A DNA stretch of 64,000 nucleotides from NCBI RefSeq assembly GCF_017745215.1, contig NZ_JAGHZV010000001.1:186001-250000 (forward strand), written 5' to 3'. Under the pieces are notes generated by a model. The model was given only the letters and a program-made list of their open reading frames with translations. It did no database searches and was not told the DNA's origin. How positions within the stretch are numbered: position 1 is the first letter of the stretch; every line of letters begins with the position of its first letter. Of the stretch, positions 17,644-25,276 are shown one piece after another. This DNA is from Sphingomonas sp. (GTDB lineage Bacteria > Pseudomonadota > Alphaproteobacteria > Sphingomonadales > Sphingomonadaceae). Made by a program: the position numbers and the translations under genes.

Positions 17644-19653
17644 ATGTTCAAGAAAATCCTCATCGCCAATCGCGGCGAGATCGCGTGCCGGGTGATGCGC
17701 ACCGCCAAGCGGATGGGGATCGCCACCGTCGCGGTCTATTCCGATGCCGATGCGCGCAGCCCGCACGTGCTGATGGCCGACGAGGCGGTGCGCCTCGGGC
17801 CGGCCCCTGCGTCCGAGAGCTACCTCAAGGCCGAGCTCATCCTGCTCGCCGCCAGGGAGACGGGCGCCGACTGCATCCACCCCGGCTATGGCTTCCTCTC
17901 CGAGCGCGAGAGCTTCGCGTGCGCCTGCGCCGAGGCGGGGATCGCCTTCGTCGGGCCCCCTCCCAATGCCATCGCCGCGATGGGCGACAAGATCGAATCG
18001 AAGAAGCTCGCCAAGGCCGCGGGGGTGAACGTCGTCCCCGGCTTCGTCGGCGAGATCGAAAGCACCGACCATGCGGTCGAGATCGCCAACGGCATCGGCT
18101 ATCCGGTGATGATGAAGGCCTCGGCCGGCGGAGGCGGCAAGGGGATGCGGCTCGCGTACAGCGAGAAGGACGTCCGCGAGAATTTCGAGAGCGTGAAGCG
18201 CGAAGGGCTTGCGTCGTTCGGTGACGACCGCGTGTTCATCGAGAAGTTCATCGAGCAGCCGCGCCACATCGAGATCCAGGTGCTCGGCGACCAGCACGGC
18301 AATATCCTCTACCTCGGCGAGCGCGAATGCTCGATCCAGCGGCGCCACCAGAAGGTGGTCGAGGAAGCGCCGTCGCCCTTCGTCACGCCGGCGATGCGCA
18401 AGGCGATGGGTGAGCAGGCGGTCGCGCTGGCGCGGGCGGTTGGCTATTATTCGGCGGGCACGGTCGAGCTGATCGTCTCGGGGGCCGACAAGACCGGCGA
18501 GGGCTTCTACTTCCTCGAGATGAACACCCGCCTCCAGGTCGAGCATCCGGTGACCGAGATGATCACCGGCCTCGACCTCGTCGAGCAGATGATCCGCGTC
18601 GCGGCGGGCGAGAAGCTCGCGATGACCCAGGATGACGTGACGCTGACCGGCTGGGCGATCGAGAACCGGGTCTATGCCGAGGACCCGTACCGCGGCTTCC
18701 TGCCCTCGACCGGGCGGCTCACGCGCTATCGCCCGCCGGCGGAGGCGCATGAGGCGGAGGGCTGCACGCGCGTCGACGACGGCGTCGCCGAGGGCGGCGA
18801 AGTCTCGATGTTCTACGATCCGATGATCGCCAAGCTGATCACCTGGGCGCCGACGCGCGAGGGCGCGGCGGACCGGCAGGTGGCGGCGCTCGACCGGTTC
18901 GAGCTCGAGGGGGTGGGGAACAACCTCGATTTCCTCTCGGCGATCATGCAGCACGGCCGCTTCCGCGCAGGCGCGCTGACCACCGGCTTCATCGCCGAGG
19001 AATATCCCGAAGGCTTCCATGGCGCGCCCGCCTCGCCCGAGCTGCTGCGCAAGCTGGCGGCTGTGGCGGTGCTCGTCGATCTCGAGCAGGCCGCGCGCGC
19101 CTCGGAGATCTCGGGGCAGCTCAACGGCAGTCCGACGCTCTCGACCGAGCGCGTGGTGCTGATCGGCGGCGAGCGGTTCGACGTGTCGGCCGAAGGACAT
19201 GACGGCGAGCTGCTGGTGCGAATCGGCGATGAGGCGCCGCTTGCCGTCGTCGGTCGCTGGCGGCCGGGCGAGTCGATGCTCGCGGTGCGGATCGACGACG
19301 TTCCGCTCGCCGTTAAGGTCGCGCGCACGCGCAGCGGCTGGCGGCTCACCAGCCATGGCGCGGCGCATATCGCCAAGGTCTACAGCCCACGCGTCGCCGA
19401 GCTTGCCCGCCACATGATCGAGAAGGTCCCGCCCGACATGAGCCGGTTCCTGCTTGCGCCGATGCCGGGGCTGCTGACGCGGCTGCACGTCGCGCCGGGC
19501 GACAGGGTCGAGGCCGGGCAGCCGCTCGCCGTTGTCGAGGCGATGAAGATGGAGAATATCCTCCGCGCCGAGAAGGCCGCGACGGTGAAGGCCGCCCATT
19601 TCGCGCCGGGCGACAGCCTGGCGGTCGACGCCGCGATCCTGGAGTTCGAATGA
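17644..19653 (+). CDS. pccA: Propionyl-CoA carboxylase alpha subunit (biotin carboxylase and carrier)
   Basis: A 669-aa chain: biotin carboxylase N-domain (1-110), ATP-grasp (GGGGKGMR at 162-169; EMNTRLQVEHPVTE further on), C-domain, a linker, and a C-terminal biotinyl domain with EAMKMEN, where Lys635 should carry biotin. It makes carboxybiotin from bicarbonate and ATP for PccB. The ATG follows GAGAGGT. It is separated from bioB by a 212-base gap holding a REP-like repeat, so it may have its own promoter; no TTTGCAA box was seen there. Its stop overlaps an FKBP gene by 4 bases. Confidence 0.97.
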   Translation: MFKKILIANRGEIACRVMRTAKRMGIATVAVYSDADARSPHVLMADEAVRLGPAPASESYLKAELILLAARETGADCIHPGYGFLSERESFACACAEAGIAFVGPPPNAIAAMGDKIESKKLAKAAGVNVVPGFVGEIESTDHAVEIANGIGYPVMMKASAGGGGKGMRLAYSEKDVRENFESVKREGLASFGDDRVFIEKFIEQPRHIEIQVLGDQHGNILYLGERECSIQRRHQKVVEEAPSPFVTPAMRKAMGEQAVALARAVGYYSAGTVELIVSGADKTGEGFYFLEMNTRLQVEHPVTEMITGLDLVEQMIRVAAGEKLAMTQDDVTLTGWAIENRVYAEDPYRGFLPSTGRLTRYRPPAEAHEAEGCTRVDDGVAEGGEVSMFYDPMIAKLITWAPTREGAADRQVAALDRFELEGVGNNLDFLSAIMQHGRFRAGALTTGFIAEEYPEGFHGAPASPELLRKLAAVAVLVDLEQAARASEISGQLNGSPTLSTERVVLIGGERFDVSAEGHDGELLVRIGDEAPLAVVGRWRPGESMLAVRIDDVPLAVKVARTRSGWRLTSHGAAHIAKVYSPRVAELARHMIEKVPPDMSRFLLAPMPGLLTRLHVAPGDRVEAGQPLAVVEAMKMENILRAEKAATVKAAHFAPGDSLAVDAAILEFE

Positions 19654-20189
19654 CCGAGCCTGCACCCACGCCCTCGCCTGCTCCCGCCCCGACGAAGAAG
19701 GCCCGCTTCCCCATGACGATCTGGATCGCGATCGGCATCATCGCGTTGCTCGTGGTGATCGCCGTGATGGCCGGCAATTTGCGCAAGACGAAGACCAACG
19801 ATCCCACGTGGCAGGCGCAGCAGGCCGCCGCGCTCGCCGAGCGCAAGGCGGCGGGCTGGCAGGAGCTCGAGGGCGGGCTGCTCTGGCGCCGCATCGCCGG
19901 CGACGGCTCGGGCAAGCACCCGACCGTGGCGGACACGGTGAAGCTCAACTACGAAGGCAAGCTGGTCGACGGCACGGTGTTCGACAGCTCGTGGAAGCGG
20001 GGGGAACCGGCGAGCTTCCCGCTCGCGGGGCTGATCGAGGCGTGGAAGCTCGCGCTGCCCAAGGCGGGCGTGGGCGACACGATCGAGATCGCGGTGCCCG
20101 CCGCGCTCGGCTATGGCGACCAGGGCGCCGGCCCGATCCCCGGCGGGGCGACCCTGCTGTTCAAGATCGAGCTGCTCGGGATCGAATAG
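19650..20189 (+). CDS. FKBP-type peptidyl-prolyl isomerase, membrane-anchored
   Basis: A 179-aa protein with a proline-rich cytoplasmic lead, one membrane helix at about 22-41, and a C-terminal FKBP domain (YEGKLVDGTVFDSSWKRGEP ... IPGGATLLFKIELLGIE). The domain should face the periplasm and assist proline isomerisation in folding. It starts in the stop of pccA (ATGA). A second FKBP gene follows 150 bases on, so the two are likely duplicates. Confidence 0.9.
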   Translation: MTEPAPTPSPAPAPTKKARFPMTIWIAIGIIALLVVIAVMAGNLRKTKTNDPTWQAQQAAALAERKAAGWQELEGGLLWRRIAGDGSGKHPTVADTVKLNYEGKLVDGTVFDSSWKRGEPASFPLAGLIEAWKLALPKAGVGDTIEIAVPAALGYGDQGAGPIPGGATLLFKIELLGIE

Positions 20190-20211
20190 GCCGAGGCCGC
20201 CTCCCATCGGC

Positions 20212-20294
20212 CGTCATCCCGGCGAAAGCCGGGGTCCAGGGCAGCAGGGCCATGTCGCTTGTGACTCTGCGTCCCGGCTTTCGCCGGGATGACG
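20212..20294 (+). repeat. REP-like inverted repeat, copy 5
   Basis: Complete arms; the left arm has one change (GCCGGGGTCC). The core is ATGTCGCTTGTG. It lies between the two FKBP genes. Confidence 0.9.
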
Positions 20295-20342
20295 ATTCAT
20301 GGGGTGGTTGACGCGGGCGCGGGCTCATTCGAAAGAAGCGCC

Positions 20343-20828
20343 ATGCTTCGCCCTATCCTCGCCGCTCTGGCGCTCGCCCTTCCGTTCCCCGCATTCGCGC
20401 AGGACGCACCGCCCGTCGACCATTCGCAGGACCTCGCCTGGCAGAACCAGCAGGTGCTCGCAGTCGTCGGCCTCAAGGCGAGCGAGGGCTGGCACTGGCT
20501 CGGCCAGATGCGCTGGCGCCGGATCGAGGGCGACGGCACCGGCGCGCATCCCAAGCCGACCGACACGGTGACGATCCATTATGCCGGCACGCTGACCGAC
20601 GGCACCGAGTTCGATTCGAGCTGGAAGCGCGGCGAGCCCGCGACCTTCCCGCTGCCGCGGCTGATCAAGGCCTGGCAGATGGCCGTGCCGATGGCCGGCG
20701 TGGGCGACACGATCGAGATCGCGATTCCTTCCGACCTCGGCTACGGTCCCAAGGGCAAGGGGCCGATCCCGGGCAATGCGACGCTGTTCTTCAAGATCAA
20801 GCTGTTCGGCATCGAACCGGCGCAGTGA
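20343..20828 (+). CDS. FKBP-type peptidyl-prolyl isomerase, periplasmic
   Basis: A 161-aa protein with a clear signal peptide (MLRPILAALALALPFPAFA, cleavage before Q20) and one FKBP domain (YAGTLTDGTEFDSSWKRGEP ... IPGNATLFFKIKLFGIE). It shares long identical stretches with the upstream FKBP, such as FDSSWKRGEPA and AGVGDTIEIA, so the pair arose by duplication with different localisation signals. The ATG at 20343 is chosen because the signal peptide begins there. Confidence 0.92.
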   Translation: MLRPILAALALALPFPAFAQDAPPVDHSQDLAWQNQQVLAVVGLKASEGWHWLGQMRWRRIEGDGTGAHPKPTDTVTIHYAGTLTDGTEFDSSWKRGEPATFPLPRLIKAWQMAVPMAGVGDTIEIAIPSDLGYGPKGKGPIPGNATLFFKIKLFGIEPAQ

Positions 20829-20948
20829 ACCCGCGCCGAGATCGATTGCCCCTTTTCAATATTCGGACGGTTTGAGAGAGCCGCGCGGCGGGATTGCTCG
20901 GGCTCTACCGCTACTGAGCCAAATCGTTTCTCGTGCGTTGCGAAGTGC

Positions 20949-21782
20949 ATGAAGACGCTGTGGTTCATCACCAATCCGGGCTCGGGCTCCACCACCAAGG
21001 CCAAGTGCGACGCGATCGAGGCCGTGTTCGCCGAGCGCGGACTCGTGCTGGCGGGCCGCACCGAGTTTCCCGAACGGCCGCTCCCTGAAGGCGCCGAGCT
21101 CGACGCGGCGGGAGTCGACACGGTCGTGCTGTTCGCGGGCGACGGCACGATCAACGCCGCGCTCTCGGCGCTCGGTGGGTGGAGCGGTGCCTTCCTGATC
21201 CTGCCCGGCGGCACGATGAACCTGCTCGCCAAGGCACTCCACGGCAATGCCGATCCCGCCGCGATCCTTCATGCCGCGCACGAAGCCGGCCGGCGCGTCG
21301 CGCTGCCCTTCGTCGAAGCGGGCGAGCATCGCGCCTTCGTCGGACTGATCCTGGGGCCCGCCACGGCCTGGGTGCGGGCACGCGAAGCGGTTCGCAAGGG
21401 CAAGGTAGGTCGAGTGGTGCAGGCTGCGCGTGTCGCCTGGCAGCGGACCTTCGGCAGCAAGGGCATCCGCATCGCCGGCGCCCGGGCGCTGCGCGACCGC
21501 TACCAGGCGGTGTATGTCACCGCCGACCGCGATGGCCTGGACGTCGCCGCGATCGATGCGCGCGACTGGCGTTCGATCGCGCGGCTCGGCTGGGACTGGC
21601 TCACCGGCGACTGGGTCGCGGCGCAGGCGGTCACCCAGACGCACGCCGACGAGATCAGCCCGCAGGGAACCCGGCCGGTGCTTGCCTTGTTCGATGGCGA
21701 GCCGGTGATGCTCGATCCCGGCACGCGCATCCGCGGCGGGATGAGTGGGAAGTCGTTCCTCAGTACGCTGGAGGACCCATGA
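20949..21782 (+). CDS. Diacylglycerol-kinase-family lipid kinase
   Basis: A 277-aa protein of the DAGK catalytic family. The NPGSGS phosphate loop is at 9-14, the nucleotide motif AGDGTINAAL at 63-72 (GGDGT in most members) and PGGTMNLLAK at 86-95. It should phosphorylate a lipid such as diacylglycerol or a long-chain base; sphingomonads make sphingolipids, which makes the latter worth testing. Its stop overlaps the metallophosphatase start by 4 bases, coupling the two. Confidence 0.88.
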   Translation: MKTLWFITNPGSGSTTKAKCDAIEAVFAERGLVLAGRTEFPERPLPEGAELDAAGVDTVVLFAGDGTINAALSALGGWSGAFLILPGGTMNLLAKALHGNADPAAILHAAHEAGRRVALPFVEAGEHRAFVGLILGPATAWVRAREAVRKGKVGRVVQAARVAWQRTFGSKGIRIAGARALRDRYQAVYVTADRDGLDVAAIDARDWRSIARLGWDWLTGDWVAAQAVTQTHADEISPQGTRPVLALFDGEPVMLDPGTRIRGGMSGKSFLSTLEDP

Positions 21783-22537
21783 TCCGGCTGTTCCACGTCA
21801 GCGACGTCCATTTCGGCGCCGAGGACCGGGCCGCGCTCGATTGGTTCGCCGCCGCGGTGCGCGACGAGGCGCCCGACGCGGTGGTGATGACCGGCGACCT
21901 GACGATGCGCGCGCGCCACCATGAGTTCGCCGCGGCGACCGACTGGCTCAAGGGGCTGGGCGTGCCGTTGACGGTCGAGGTCGGCAATCACGACCTGCCT
22001 TATTTCAACCCCTGGGCGCGCTTCGTGACGCCCTATCGCCGCTACCAGGCGCTCGAACGGCTGATCGAGCGCCCGCTCGACCTGAAGGGCGTGACGATCG
22101 TCCCGCTCAAGACCACGGCGCGCTTCCAGTGGCGACTCAACTGGTCGAAGGGCCGGGTGAGCACGCGCTCGCTGCAAGAGGCGCTGGCGCTGGTCGAGGC
22201 GGCGCCGAAGGACGGGCTGGTGCTCGTCGCCTGCCATCATCCGCTGGTCGAGGCAGGCACGCGCGGCACCGCGGATACGCGGCACGGGCGCGAGGCACTC
22301 GCGGCGCTGGCGGCGGCGGGGGCAGACGCGGTGCTGACGGGGCATGTCCACGATCCGTTCGACATCGCGCATGCGGTGGACGGGCGCGAGGTGCGGCTGA
22401 TCGGCGCGGGGACGCTTTCCGAGCGGGTGCGCGCGGAGCCGCCGTCGTTCAACGAAATCCGGATCGAGGACCGGCAGTTTCAGACGGTGGCACGGATCAT
22501 GGATGCCGACATGCCGGCCATCCCTCTCCACGACTGA
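21779..22537 (+). CDS. Calcineurin-like metallophosphatase
   Basis: A 252-aa metallophosphoesterase with the dimetal motifs in order: HVSDVHFG (D9, H11), GDL (D40), GNHD (N70-D72), CHHPL, and TGHVHD near the end. It has no signal peptide, so it is cytoplasmic. It is coupled to the lipid kinase gene, so a lipid-phosphate or nucleotide-linked lipid substrate (LpxH-like fold) is possible. The exact substrate is unknown. Confidence 0.88.
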   Translation: MIRLFHVSDVHFGAEDRAALDWFAAAVRDEAPDAVVMTGDLTMRARHHEFAAATDWLKGLGVPLTVEVGNHDLPYFNPWARFVTPYRRYQALERLIERPLDLKGVTIVPLKTTARFQWRLNWSKGRVSTRSLQEALALVEAAPKDGLVLVACHHPLVEAGTRGTADTRHGREALAALAAAGADAVLTGHVHDPFDIAHAVDGREVRLIGAGTLSERVRAEPPSFNEIRIEDRQFQTVARIMDADMPAIPLHD

Positions 22538-22552
22538 GAGGAAAAGGCGACC

Positions 22553-23302
22553 TCAGCGCAGCCGCGTGCCGACCAGCGTGCCCTTGGTCCCGGCCTGGAT
22601 CAGCTGGAAGTCGAAGTTGGGCCAGCGCTTGCGCCAGCGCCGCGCCACCACGCGCTCGCCCGGCCTCGCGGCATCGTCGAGCATCACCCGGCCGCCGATG
22701 GGCAGGCGATCGAACAGGCTTTCCGCCGCACCGCGGACATAGGGGTGGATCGCCCAGGGTGGGCCGTCGACGAGCAGCAGGTCGATCTCGCCGGGCAGCG
22801 GGCCATGGTCGTACCACACGCCCGGCCAACCCATCGGCGAGCGCTTGAACGGCGTCGCGCGCAGGTCGGCGTCGACGCCGTTCTCGCGCAGCCATTGCCG
22901 CGTCGCCTCGACGAAGCCGGCATGCTGGTCGCAGCTCACCAGCCGCCCGCCGCCGTTGCGCTGGAGCGCTCGCGCGACGACGAGGCTCGAGGCGCCGGCG
23001 CCGAGCTCGACCACGGCGCGCGGCCGCGCCGCTTCGATATGGTCGACGAGCAGATGGAGGAAGCCCGTGTCGGCCTTCCAGCTGCCGAGATGCGGCAGCG
23101 CGTCGGGCGCGAGATCGAGCCGCGCGAGCAGCGCCTGCTTGGCTTCGCGGCTGCCGCCCGAGAGGCTGCGCACCAGCCAGGGCCAGCCGATCGCGCCATA
23201 GACGAGGACATGGACCAAGTCGGAAGCGGTCCGCCGCGAGTCCGCGGGCAGGACGCTGTCGTCCATCAGCGGCATGAACGGCGTGATCTCGCGTGACGTC
23301 AT
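22553..23302 (-). CDS. Class I SAM-dependent methyltransferase
   Basis: A 249-aa protein with the SAM-binding motif VELGAGASSLVVARAL and the following acidic strand LVSCDQH, then LLLVDGPPW. The start at 23302 follows GGGGGAG. It ends 15 bases from the convergent phosphatase gene. The target molecule is not predictable; relatives act on small molecules or glycans. Confidence 0.8.
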   Translation of the reverse strand: MTSREITPFMPLMDDSVLPADSRRTASDLVHVLVYGAIGWPWLVRSLSGGSREAKQALLARLDLAPDALPHLGSWKADTGFLHLLVDHIEAARPRAVVELGAGASSLVVARALQRNGGGRLVSCDQHAGFVEATRQWLRENGVDADLRATPFKRSPMGWPGVWYDHGPLPGEIDLLLVDGPPWAIHPYVRGAAESLFDRLPIGGRVMLDDAARPGERVVARRWRKRWPNFDFQLIQAGTKGTLVGTRLR

Positions 23303-23408
23303 CGAACAACTCTCCCCCGGTACGCGGGACGGCCCTCCAAGGCTGACACCAACGCGCGACCATAATCTTTGTTTGCGGCGCTCCTTGGACCGCGCCGTTC
23401 GCGCGCCG

Positions 23409-23492
23409 TCAAGCGGGCTTCTCCTCGCCGAACGCGATCGGATTCCCGTCGAGGGCCAGGATCATCGGGTGGATGCGGTAGATGTTCGTCAT
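23409..23492 (-). CDS. Possible 27-residue small protein
   Basis: A short open frame encoding MTNIYRIHPMILALDGNPIA and seven more residues, with AAGGGA 6 bases before its ATG. It faces away from the MarR/GbsR-type regulator in the 279-base gap between the methyltransferase and that regulator. Nothing is recognised in it. It may be a real small gene, a remnant, or chance. Confidence 0.3.
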   Translation of the reverse strand: MTNIYRIHPMILALDGNPIAFGEEKPA

Positions 23493-23546
23493 GGTCTGTC
23501 CCTTGCGCGCAAAGCGTCGCAACGGAGCTGGGCGGGATGACGGCTA

Positions 23547-23592
23547 TTGACAGCGAGCCCCGCACATCGCATATTTCTGTCATGACAGAAAT
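23547..23592 (+). promoter_or_regulatory. Consensus-like promoter with a palindromic operator over the start codon
   Basis: TTGACA (23547-23552), a 17-base spacer and CATATT (23570-23575) place the likely transcript start at about 23582, the A of the ATG. A perfect 20-base palindrome, ATTTCTGTCATGACAGAAAT (23573-23592), covers the -10 end, the start site and the first codons. This predicts an autorepressed, leaderless mRNA. Confidence 0.7.
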
Positions 23593-24145
23593 TACCGACA
23601 ATGCGATCGACTTGGGCCCCGCGGTGCAGCAGTTCGTGCTGCACTGGGGCGAGATGGGCAGCCAATGGGGCGTGAACCGCTCGGTCGCGCAGATCCATGC
23701 GCTGCTCTACCTCAGCGACCGCCCGCTCAACGCGGAGGAGATCAGCGAGACGCTGAAGATCGCGCGGAGCAACACCTCGAACAGCCTCAAGGAGCTCCTG
23801 GGCTGGAAGCTGATCCGCCGCGCGCCGGTGATGGGCGATCGCCGCGACCATTATGAGGCGGAGACCGACCTCTGGCAGATGCTCACGCGCATTGCGCAGG
23901 GCCGCAAGGAGCGCGAGATCGATCCCGCGGTCGCCGCGCTCGGACTGTGCATGGCCGAGGCGCAGGGCGACAAAAGGCTCTCGCCGGTGGCGCGCGAGCG
24001 GATCGGGGCGATGCACAGCTTCGTCGTCGCGATGGACGATTGGTACCAGCAGATGATCGCGATCCCGCCCAGCCGGCTGATGATGCTGGTGGCGATGGGG
24101 CGGCGCGTGCTCGCTTTCCTGCCGAAGGGCAAGGGCGAGAAATAG
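23582..24145 (+). CDS. MarR/GbsR-type winged-helix regulator
   Basis: A 187-aa regulator with a winged helix (QIHALLYLSDRPLNAEEISETLKIARSNTSNSLKELLGWKLIRR, about residues 36-79) and a helical dimerisation tail, like GbsR-type MarR relatives. The ATG at 23582 is chosen because a promoter sits right before it; an upstream in-frame ATG at 23537 has a ribosome site (GGAG) but would lie before the predicted promoter. The first gene of the DUF4166 operon follows after 13 bases. Ligand unknown. Confidence 0.82.
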   Translation: MTEITDNAIDLGPAVQQFVLHWGEMGSQWGVNRSVAQIHALLYLSDRPLNAEEISETLKIARSNTSNSLKELLGWKLIRRAPVMGDRRDHYEAETDLWQMLTRIAQGRKEREIDPAVAALGLCMAEAQGDKRLSPVARERIGAMHSFVVAMDDWYQQMIAIPPSRLMMLVAMGRRVLAFLPKGKGEK

Positions 24146-24158
24146 ACGGGAGGCGGCA

Positions 24159-24863
24159 ATGGCCAGGGCAGTCGAATGGTGGGGAGAGCCGGTCCGCCGG
24201 CGGTGCGCACAATGGCAGCGCGTCTCGGCCGAGCCGATCGCCGCCGACGCCGCGCCCTTCCGCCGGCTGCTCGGCGAGGCGCGCTGGGTCGGGCTTCCCG
24301 AGGCGACCCGCCGCCGCTTCGCCCGCCACGTCGGGGCGCACGCCTGTGTGAGCTATGTCGGCGAAGTCGCCGAATGCCGGATGAGCATGCTCGGATGGCT
24401 GCTCGCCCAGGCGGGGCGGCTGGTCGGCGCGCCGCTGCCGCTCAGCCGCGACACCGGCGTGGCGGCGAGCGTGAGCGTCACCGGCGACATCGACGGCACC
24501 GCGCAATATTGGACGCGGCAATATGGCCGTGCACATGGTTTTCCACAGGTTATCCACAGCGCGAAGCGCTTCGCGGGGCCGACGGGGATCGAGGAATATC
24601 TGGGGCTGGGCCTCGGCATCGCGCTGATGCTCGACGTGCAGGACGCCAGCCTGATCTTCGCGAGTGACCATTATTTCTGGAAGTTGGGTGGCCTGCGGCT
24701 GCGCGTGCCCGCCTGGGCGGCGCCGGGCCGGCTGGTGATCGGCCATGTCGACCTGGGCGAGGGCCGCTTCGCCTTCACGCTCGACCTGGTCCATCCCTGG
24801 TTCGGCGAGCTGGTGCATCAATTGGCGCTGTTCGCCGATTGCGAGCCGGAGGAGGCGAAGTGA
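24159..24863 (+). CDS. DUF4166 family protein (stand-alone)
   Basis: A 234-aa protein whose layout matches the C-terminal part of the larger protein at 25273: an LP...R start, a G-rich middle with W-R-x-[FY]G, a block ending in an F-W or P-R-x-L segment, and a final F-F-D-like strand before a hydrophobic GxLVHQL end. This is the pattern of DUF4166. No signal peptide is present. It is preceded by GGGAGGCGG and overlaps the next gene by 4 bases (GTGA). Function unknown. Confidence 0.75.
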   Translation: MARAVEWWGEPVRRRCAQWQRVSAEPIAADAAPFRRLLGEARWVGLPEATRRRFARHVGAHACVSYVGEVAECRMSMLGWLLAQAGRLVGAPLPLSRDTGVAASVSVTGDIDGTAQYWTRQYGRAHGFPQVIHSAKRFAGPTGIEEYLGLGLGIALMLDVQDASLIFASDHYFWKLGGLRLRVPAWAAPGRLVIGHVDLGEGRFAFTLDLVHPWFGELVHQLALFADCEPEEAK

Positions 24864-25276
24864 CGAAGCGGCGCGAGGGACTGGGCGTATTCGCCGCCCT
24901 CTTCGCCGGGCCGCTCGTGCTTGCGCTGAAGACTGCCGCGGACGCCATTCCCAGCGAGCGGCTGGCGGTTCAACTGCCGAACTGGATGGTGCTGTCGATG
25001 CTGATCGGCGTGCCGGTTGCCTTTGCGCATCTCTTCATCGGCATCGGCGTCTATTGGCAGCTCGTCCAGCGCTGGCGGCTGAGGTGGTGGAGCGCCGCAC
25101 TCGGCGGTGCGCTGGTCGGCGGTATCCCGATCCCGGCGCTGTTCTTCGGGGTCGCCATCATACAGGGATCGAGCACGGACGGCATCGGCGGGATGGCGCT
25201 GAACCTCGGCCTAGCCGGGCTGGCCTCGGGCTTGGCCTTCTGGCTGTTCGCGCGCGGCGACGAGGCGCCGGCATGA
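24860..25276 (+). CDS. Small integral membrane protein, unknown
   Basis: A 138-aa protein with four likely membrane helices (about residues 11-28, 42-68, 78-102 and 108-130). GTG start at 24860 overlaps the DUF4166 stop; its own stop overlaps the next start (ATGA). It is therefore tightly coupled between two DUF4166 proteins. Family not recognised. Confidence 0.75.
   Translation: MTKRREGLGVFAALFAGPLVLALKTAADAIPSERLAVQLPNWMVLSMLIGVPVAFAHLFIGIGVYWQLVQRWRLRWWSAALGGALVGGIPIPALFFGVAIIQGSSTDGIGGMALNLGLAGLASGLAFWLFARGDEAPA

Noticed and set aside
23537..23581. ATG at 23537 as the start of the MarR/GbsR-type regulator
   Set aside because: It has a ribosome site, but it lies upstream of the predicted promoter and would put -35 and -10 inside the gene. 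The later ATG fits better, though this is not proven.
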